This document shows positions 7,401 to 10,856 of a stretch of DNA of 10,856 bases, piece by piece. Both the position numbers and the translations under genes were made by a program. Below the pieces are notes generated by a model that saw nothing but the letters and a program-made list of their open reading frames with translations, ran no database searches and was not told where the DNA came from. The stretch spans positions 1 to 10,856 of the forward strand of contig JALOPK010000148.1 in the NCBI GenBank assembly GCA_025453925.1, given 5' to 3'. This DNA comes from Candidatus Eiseniibacteriota bacterium. Lineage in GTDB: Bacteria > JAFGKV01. Numbering within the stretch: the stretch's first letter is position 1; each line of letters begins with the position of its first letter.

Positions 7401-8318
7401 ATGTTGGCCTTGATAAACCCTCGCTGCGACTACGGACGGGGTCTCCGCGCGTGGCGGAGGATTGAGCCTGCCCTCCTCAGCCGCCATCGCGGCCTCGTCG
7501 CGGAGGAGATCCCCCCGGTGCGCCTGCTCCCGCTCCGTCTTGCCCAGGCGGTTGATTCCGGCGAACGCCGGTTCATCGCTGCTGGAGGTGATGGAACGGT
7601 GAATGTGGTCGCGAATGCGCTGATGGGAATCGGCCATGACGTGGCCCTGGGCGCCGTGGCGTTGGGTTCCAGCAACGACTACCACAAGCCTCTGCGCGAT
7701 GCCTTCAGATTGGGAGGAGTCCCCGCGAAGCTCCACTGGGAGGCGGCCGAGCTTCGGGACGTGATACGGGTTCAGCACCGGGACACCCGGGGGGCCGTCG
7801 TCCAGAAGGCCTGCATGATCAACGCAGGGATCGGTATCACGGCCCACGCCAACGCCGTCTACAACGGTCGCCTCCCTGCCATCGCCAGGCTCCAACGGGT
7901 TTCGGTGGAAGCCGCGATCCTCGCATCAGTGGTGCACGCACTCAGGACGTTCACGCCCCTTCCGTGCGACGTCGCCATCGATGGCAGTCCGCCCACTCGG
8001 CTCGCGCTCACGAACCTGGCGGTGCTCAAGAGCCCCCATGTGGGCGGCGCCCTCTGTTACGACACACCGGTGAGACCTTCTGACGGCACCATGAAGATCA
8101 ACATCTGCATGAACATGACCAGAATGGAGACCGTTCGCACGCTCATCAACCTGTACCGGCACCGGTTTTCGGGCTCACCAAAGACCTTTTGCCGCGCGGC
8201 CGCGACGGTGAAGGTAACGGGTGCGACGCGCTTCGCGCTGGAGCTGGATGGGGAAGTGGTCAGCGCCACTGAGGCATGTTTTCAGCTCGTACCCGGTGCC
8301 CTGAGGTGCTGCCCATGA
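7401..8318 (+). CDS. Diacylglycerol/sphingosine-kinase family lipid kinase (DAGK_cat, YegS-like)
   Basis: The product is 305 aa, the size of bacterial YegS/DgkB-type lipid kinases. The start is ATG 7401, 1 bp after the UbiA stop, with AGGTG at 7392-7396. The frame upstream overlaps UbiA and is not used. Residues 1-10 (MLALINPRCD) form the typical first strand of the nucleotide domain. The GGDGT ATP-binding motif is at 62-66 (AAGGDGTVNVVANAL). A second loop reads ALGSSNDYHKPL (87-98), where most relatives have LGTxNDFA. INAGIGITAHAN matches the family's third conserved stretch. DGE at 283-285 (ELDGEVV) fits the catalytic Asp/Glu region of the second domain. The family phosphorylates diacylglycerol, sphingoid bases, ceramide or phosphatidylglycerol with ATP at the membrane surface. 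An SPT-type enzyme in the same operon makes a long-chain-base-like substrate attractive, but this is inference. The gene overlaps the next by 4 bp. Confidence 0.83.
   Translation: MLALINPRCDYGRGLRAWRRIEPALLSRHRGLVAEEIPPVRLLPLRLAQAVDSGERRFIAAGGDGTVNVVANALMGIGHDVALGAVALGSSNDYHKPLRDAFRLGGVPAKLHWEAAELRDVIRVQHRDTRGAVVQKACMINAGIGITAHANAVYNGRLPAIARLQRVSVEAAILASVVHALRTFTPLPCDVAIDGSPPTRLALTNLAVLKSPHVGGALCYDTPVRPSDGTMKINICMNMTRMETVRTLINLYRHRFSGSPKTFCRAAATVKVTGATRFALELDGEVVSATEACFQLVPGALRCCP
8303..8308 (+). promoter_or_regulatory. Shine-Dalgarno GAGGTG inside the kinase gene, fixing the next start
   Basis: GAGGTG lies 6 bases before ATG 8315 and within the last codons of the lipid kinase gene. It supports the ATGA overlap start over an in-frame ATG at 8276 that lacks such a site. 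Confidence 0.7.
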
Positions 8319-9361
8319 TCGTCGTCAACAAAATCCGCGAACTGAACGCCATTGACAACTGGGTGCGGCATTTTACGCGGGCCCCGCACCAGTGGAATGT
8401 CGTCCACCAGTCTGACGCTGAGCTGGTCGCGCTGCCGGGCACCGATCGGCTGCTGGCCATCACCATCGACACCGTGGCCGAGGAGATCGTCACTGGCCTC
8501 TACCGGGAGCCATTCACCATGGGATGGGTCGCGGTGATGGCGAGTCTCAGCGATCTGGCCGCCGTTGCCGCCGATCCCCTGGGTCTCGTTGTCTCGGTCG
8601 TGCTGGAACCCGGCCGCGACGACTCATTTAGGACCGCTCTGGCGCAGGGTATGGCCGCCGCCTGTGATGCGGGCGGCACGTTCCTCCTGGGTGGTGATAC
8701 CAATACCGCGATCTCGCCTTCGCTCACCACGTGCGCCATTGGTATCGTGTCCCGGCGTCCCGTGCTCAACCGCGTGGGGTGCCGGCCGGGCGATACGGTG
8801 TTCCTCAGCGGCCCCGCAGGCGCCGGGAGCGCCCTGGCCCTGTCCCGGTTCCTCCACAGCGAAGGGTTTCCGGAGGGCAGTTACCGGCCTGTCGCCAGGC
8901 TGAATGTCCGGCAGACCATTCGCCGATTCGCCACGGCCTGCATGGACACCAGCGATGGGCTCCTGCCTACGCTGGACCAGCTCATGCGGCTCAATGGCAT
9001 GGGATTCCGGATCACCCAAGATGTCGCGCACATACTCGATCGCCGGGCGCTGCGCCTCGCAGTCGAGGCGGATCTCCCGCCTTGGTTCATGCTGGCCGGT
9101 CCCCACGGGGAGTTCGAACTGGTCCTCACCGTACCCCAGGGGCTCACGGAGCACTTCATGGCAGAAGCCCGCTCCGCTGGTTGGGAGCCGGTGATGACAG
9201 GCACGGTGACTGAGGAGATCGGCGTCAAGATGGCCATCGATGGCCGCCAATGCGCCGTGGACACGGCGGGAGTGCGGAACCTGTTCGACGAAGTCAGCGG
9301 CGACATCAGCCGCTATGCGCGCGGGCTGGCTGCCATGCTGGTCCCAGAACCGGAGGTGTGA
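8315..9361 (+). CDS. ThiL/AIR synthase-fold (PurM-like) protein, putative ATP-dependent kinase
   Basis: The product is 348 aa, the size of thiamine-monophosphate kinase. The start is ATG 8315, overlapping the kinase stop as ATGA with GAGGTG before it. The order of motifs follows ThiL/PurM: SDAELV (33-38) where ThiL has a DDAA-type acidic motif, TIDTVAEEI (50-58) for ThiL TTDxLVE, GWVAVMASLSDLAAVAADP (70-88) for GWKALAxNLSDLAAMGA, GGDTN (126-130), a MDTSDGLLPTL stretch (210-220) for IDISDGLxxDL, and HGEFELVLTVP (264-274) for GEDYELLFT. The fold and nucleotide-binding scaffold are therefore kept, while some metal-binding acidic positions differ (first Asp of the DD pair is Ser; GEDYE reads HGEFE). 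True ThiL makes thiamine diphosphate, but no thiamine gene is nearby. Placement between a lipid kinase and an oxoamine synthase suggests recruitment to another phosphorylation or ATP-dependent amide/amidine-type step. The substrate is unknown. Confidence 0.8.
   Translation: MIVVNKIRELNAIDNWVRHFTRAPHQWNVVHQSDAELVALPGTDRLLAITIDTVAEEIVTGLYREPFTMGWVAVMASLSDLAAVAADPLGLVVSVVLEPGRDDSFRTALAQGMAAACDAGGTFLLGGDTNTAISPSLTTCAIGIVSRRPVLNRVGCRPGDTVFLSGPAGAGSALALSRFLHSEGFPEGSYRPVARLNVRQTIRRFATACMDTSDGLLPTLDQLMRLNGMGFRITQDVAHILDRRALRLAVEADLPPWFMLAGPHGEFELVLTVPQGLTEHFMAEARSAGWEPVMTGTVTEEIGVKMAIDGRQCAVDTAGVRNLFDEVSGDISRYARGLAAMLVPEPEV
9352..9358 (+). promoter_or_regulatory. Shine-Dalgarno GGAGGTG fixing the oxoamine synthase start
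   Basis: GGAGGTG sits 4 bases before ATG 9363 and overlaps the last codons of the ThiL-like gene. It indicates tight translational coupling across the 1-bp gap. Confidence 0.75.
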
Positions 9362-9362
9362 A

Positions 9363-10664
9363 ATGTTCGGCTCAGGCACGTACCAGGGCGGTGAGAACTT
9401 CAGCTTGCGGGACGTGCTCCAGCAGGGCAGAGCGCTCAATCTCCGGGAGCGTACCGCGCTCTTTGGTTCCGTGCTGGATTCGCTCGCGCTGGGCGGCCGA
9501 AACCTCTACCGCCGGGAGGTGCAGACAGCGGCGGACAGGGAAGTGCTCGTCGCCGACCCGGCCTCCGGCCAGATCACGCCGCTGCTCATGTTCGGCTCCA
9601 ACAACTACCTTGGATTGGCCAATCACCCCTATGTGAAGACCCAGGTGCGGCGCGCAGTGGCGACCTATGGAGTCGGAGTCGGAGGGCCGCCCCTGCTCAA
9701 TGGCTATACCTCGCTCCACCGGAAGCTCGAGGAACGTCTTGCCGTCCTCAAACACGCCGAGGACGCCATGCTGTTCTCAACGGGCTACGGGGCCAACGTG
9801 GGCCTCGTCACCGGGTTGGCGGGTCCCAAAGACTTCGTGCTGTACGATGAATACAGCCATGCTTCCTTCTGCGATGGCATCAAGATGGCTGGCGCTCGCG
9901 CACTCCGATTCCGGCACAACGACGTCGCCCGACTGGAGCGGATGCTGGAGCGATTTGCGCCCAGCGCGGAGCGGGACACCTTCGTGGGGGTCGAGGGAGT
10001 GTACTCTATGGATGGGGACGCCGCTCCCCTTGACAAGATCGTCCCCGTGTGCCACCGCCACGGGGCGCTGGTGGTGCTCGATGACGCCCACGGCACGGGG
10101 GTGATGGGGCCCACCGGCAGCGGTACGGCCGAGCACTTCGGCGTCGAGGGTTCCGTCGACGTCACCATGGGCACGTTCAGCAAAGCCTTCGGCGTCGTGG
10201 GAGGCTTCGTCTGCGCCTCGAAGCCGATCATCGATTACCTGCGGTTCTTCGCCCGGTCGTACATGTTCTCCGCGTCGCTTCCACCGATCGTAGTTGCGGC
10301 CGTGCTTGCGGGACTCGACGTCACGGAGCAAGAGCCCGGCCTCCTGAGGGCGCTCCGAAGCAACGTCGCCTATGCGACGCGCGGGCTGCGCGGACTGGGG
10401 TTCGAGGTGGATCCCGCCGCGGCTATCATCGTGCTGAGAGTGCCCGAGGATATGGATATCCGGCGCGCCGCGGGGCGTTTCCACGATGCCGGTATCTTCG
10501 TGAACTCCATCGAATACCCCGCCGTGCCCCTTCATGAGCAGCGCTTCCGCATCAGCATCATGGCGACGCACACCACGGCTGACATCGACCGCCTGCTGGC
10601 CGTCGTGAAGGACATCTGGGCGGATCGGTCGCTTCGCGTGGCGGACGAGAACCTCGCCGCATAG
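9363..10664 (+). CDS. PLP-dependent alpha-oxoamine synthase (SPT/KBL/AONS family)
   Basis: The product is 433 aa, longer than AONS/KBL (~385-400) because of a ~45-residue N-terminal extension, and closer to SPT-like enzymes. The family joins an amino acid to an acyl thioester with loss of CO2 (or CoA only), giving an alpha-amino ketone. Visible motifs: MFGSNNYLGLANHP (76-89), LLNGYTSLHRKLEERL (111-126), FSTGYGANVG (138-147), YSHASFCDG with the cofactor-stacking H166, VEGVYSMDGDAAPL (210-223), LDDAHGTGVMG with D240 and H243, TFSKAFGVVGGF with the Schiff-base K274, and YMFSASLPP (300-308). FRHND (183-187) and the FGSNNYLGL wording resemble the SPT/sulfonolipid-synthase side more than BioF; this is by eye. 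Odd point: the conserved GSR or GTR after the N-terminal glycines reads GPP (108-110). It ends a four-gene operon with UbiA, lipid kinase and ThiL-like genes; no bio or tdh gene is nearby. A long-chain-base-type product is the favoured inference. Confidence 0.9.
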   Translation: MFGSGTYQGGENFSLRDVLQQGRALNLRERTALFGSVLDSLALGGRNLYRREVQTAADREVLVADPASGQITPLLMFGSNNYLGLANHPYVKTQVRRAVATYGVGVGGPPLLNGYTSLHRKLEERLAVLKHAEDAMLFSTGYGANVGLVTGLAGPKDFVLYDEYSHASFCDGIKMAGARALRFRHNDVARLERMLERFAPSAERDTFVGVEGVYSMDGDAAPLDKIVPVCHRHGALVVLDDAHGTGVMGPTGSGTAEHFGVEGSVDVTMGTFSKAFGVVGGFVCASKPIIDYLRFFARSYMFSASLPPIVVAAVLAGLDVTEQEPGLLRALRSNVAYATRGLRGLGFEVDPAAAIIVLRVPEDMDIRRAAGRFHDAGIFVNSIEYPAVPLHEQRFRISIMATHTTADIDRLLAVVKDIWADRSLRVADENLAA

Positions 10665-10819
10665 GGGCGGGCAGCGTCCATTCGGGTCAGGGTGTCAGAG
10701 CAAGGGCGATTCCCGTCCTCCGCTCCCTCCTGACACCTCGGAAGGAGCCGTGCGACAAGTCGGCGGCTGGGGCTTGTCCCGCCGATGAACCCGTCCTACC
10801 TTCTGCCCAAGGAGGGAGG
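10665..10819 (+). other. 155-bp leader with competing hairpins before the next gene
   Basis: GGTGTCAG (10691-10698) pairs perfectly with CTGACACC (10730-10737) across a 31-base loop and could mark the operon's 3' end. Downstream, GACAAG/CTTGTC (10754-10759 with 10773-10778) and TCGGCGG/CCGCCGA (10760-10766 with 10779-10785) interleave, so as simple hairpins they exclude each other. A 12-codon open frame (ATG 10785 to TGA 10821-10823) then overlaps the next start as ATGA, but has no Shine-Dalgarno. No promoter is evident. Confidence 0.4.
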
Positions 10820-10856
10820 ATGACGATGGACACACTGCTGCTCTACGTGGGCGCGT
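10820..10856 (+). CDS. Start of an unidentified protein, 3'-partial, hydrophobic N-terminus
   Basis: Only about 12 codons are present: MTMDTLLLYVGA. A strong purine-rich site (AAGGAGGGAGG, 10809-10819) precedes two in-frame ATGs. ATG 10820 has AAGGAGG with a 4-base spacer; ATG 10826 has GGGAGG with a 6-base spacer. The second gives MDTLLLYVGA and is about equally likely. The hydrophobic beginning suggests a membrane segment or signal peptide. The family cannot be told. It follows the four-gene operon on the same strand after 155 bp and may or may not be cotranscribed. Confidence 0.55.
   Translation, partial: MTMDTLLLYVGA

Noticed and set aside
8315-9361. Assignment as thiamine-monophosphate kinase for thiamine synthesis
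   Set aside because: Key acidic motifs differ and there is no thiamine gene in the window; the fold is accepted, the specific function is not.
9363-10664. Assignment as BioF (biotin) or Kbl (threonine catabolism)
   Set aside because: No bioA/B/D or tdh neighbour, an N-terminal extension, and a lipid-type operon context argue against a specific bioF or kbl call.
1-10856. CRISPR arrays, tRNA or rRNA genes, insertion sequences
   Set aside because: No regular direct repeats with spacers, no cloverleaf-type sequence, no rRNA-like stretch and no transposase were seen by eye on either strand.

Overview
The window is GC-rich DNA carrying seven substantial protein genes, one of them frame-broken, plus the first codons of an eighth. 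Two secreted proteins end in FlgD-like immunoglobulin/sorting-type C-terminal domains (PNPF motif, GR(L/T) turn, GxY near the end). Such tails are common in uncultivated FCB-group lineages (Eisenbacteria, Krumholzibacteria, Latescibacteria and similar). The lineage is inferred from protein style only; no rRNA or marker gene is present.

Left part, 1-2941: envelope or secreted proteins. A gene entering from the left edge encodes a Gly/Tyr-rich protein with repeated GVYG units and a conserved-looking C-terminal domain. It is interrupted by two apparent single-base deletions and ends at 922. A near-perfect palindrome (950-983) separates it from a convergent minus-strand gene (1016-2941). That gene encodes a secreted multidomain protein: signal peptide, CARDB-like domain, papain-fold C39/BtrH-type domain, helical region and FlgD-like tail.

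Middle part, 2942-6124: a 365-bp divergent intergenic region rich in small inverted repeats, a TauE/SafE-family membrane permease (3307-4077), and a secreted protein with seven repeats that look like a seven-bladed beta-propeller plus FlgD-like tail (4347-6068), followed by a terminator-like hairpin.

Right part, 6434-10664: four tightly packed plus-strand genes forming an obvious operon: UbiA-family prenyltransferase, diacylglycerol/sphingosine-kinase-family lipid kinase, ThiL/AIR-synthase-fold protein, and alpha-oxoamine synthase (serine palmitoyltransferase/KBL/AONS family). The junctions are 1 bp, a 4-bp ATGA overlap and 1 bp, and all four starts share an (G)AGGTG Shine-Dalgarno. The set suggests a pathway in which an amino acid and an acyl thioester condense, the product is phosphorylated, and a membrane enzyme transfers a polyprenyl or similar group. 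That would be a candidate unusual aminolipid or sphingoid-like lipid system. Function is inferred from families and context; no product can be proven from sequence. Several catalytic motifs depart from their family norms (UbiA first Asp motif, ThiL-like acidic motif, oxoamine synthase GSR to GPP), which argues for non-standard substrates.

After a 155-bp leader with competing hairpins and a possible 12-codon mini-ORF, another gene starts at 10820 and leaves the window.
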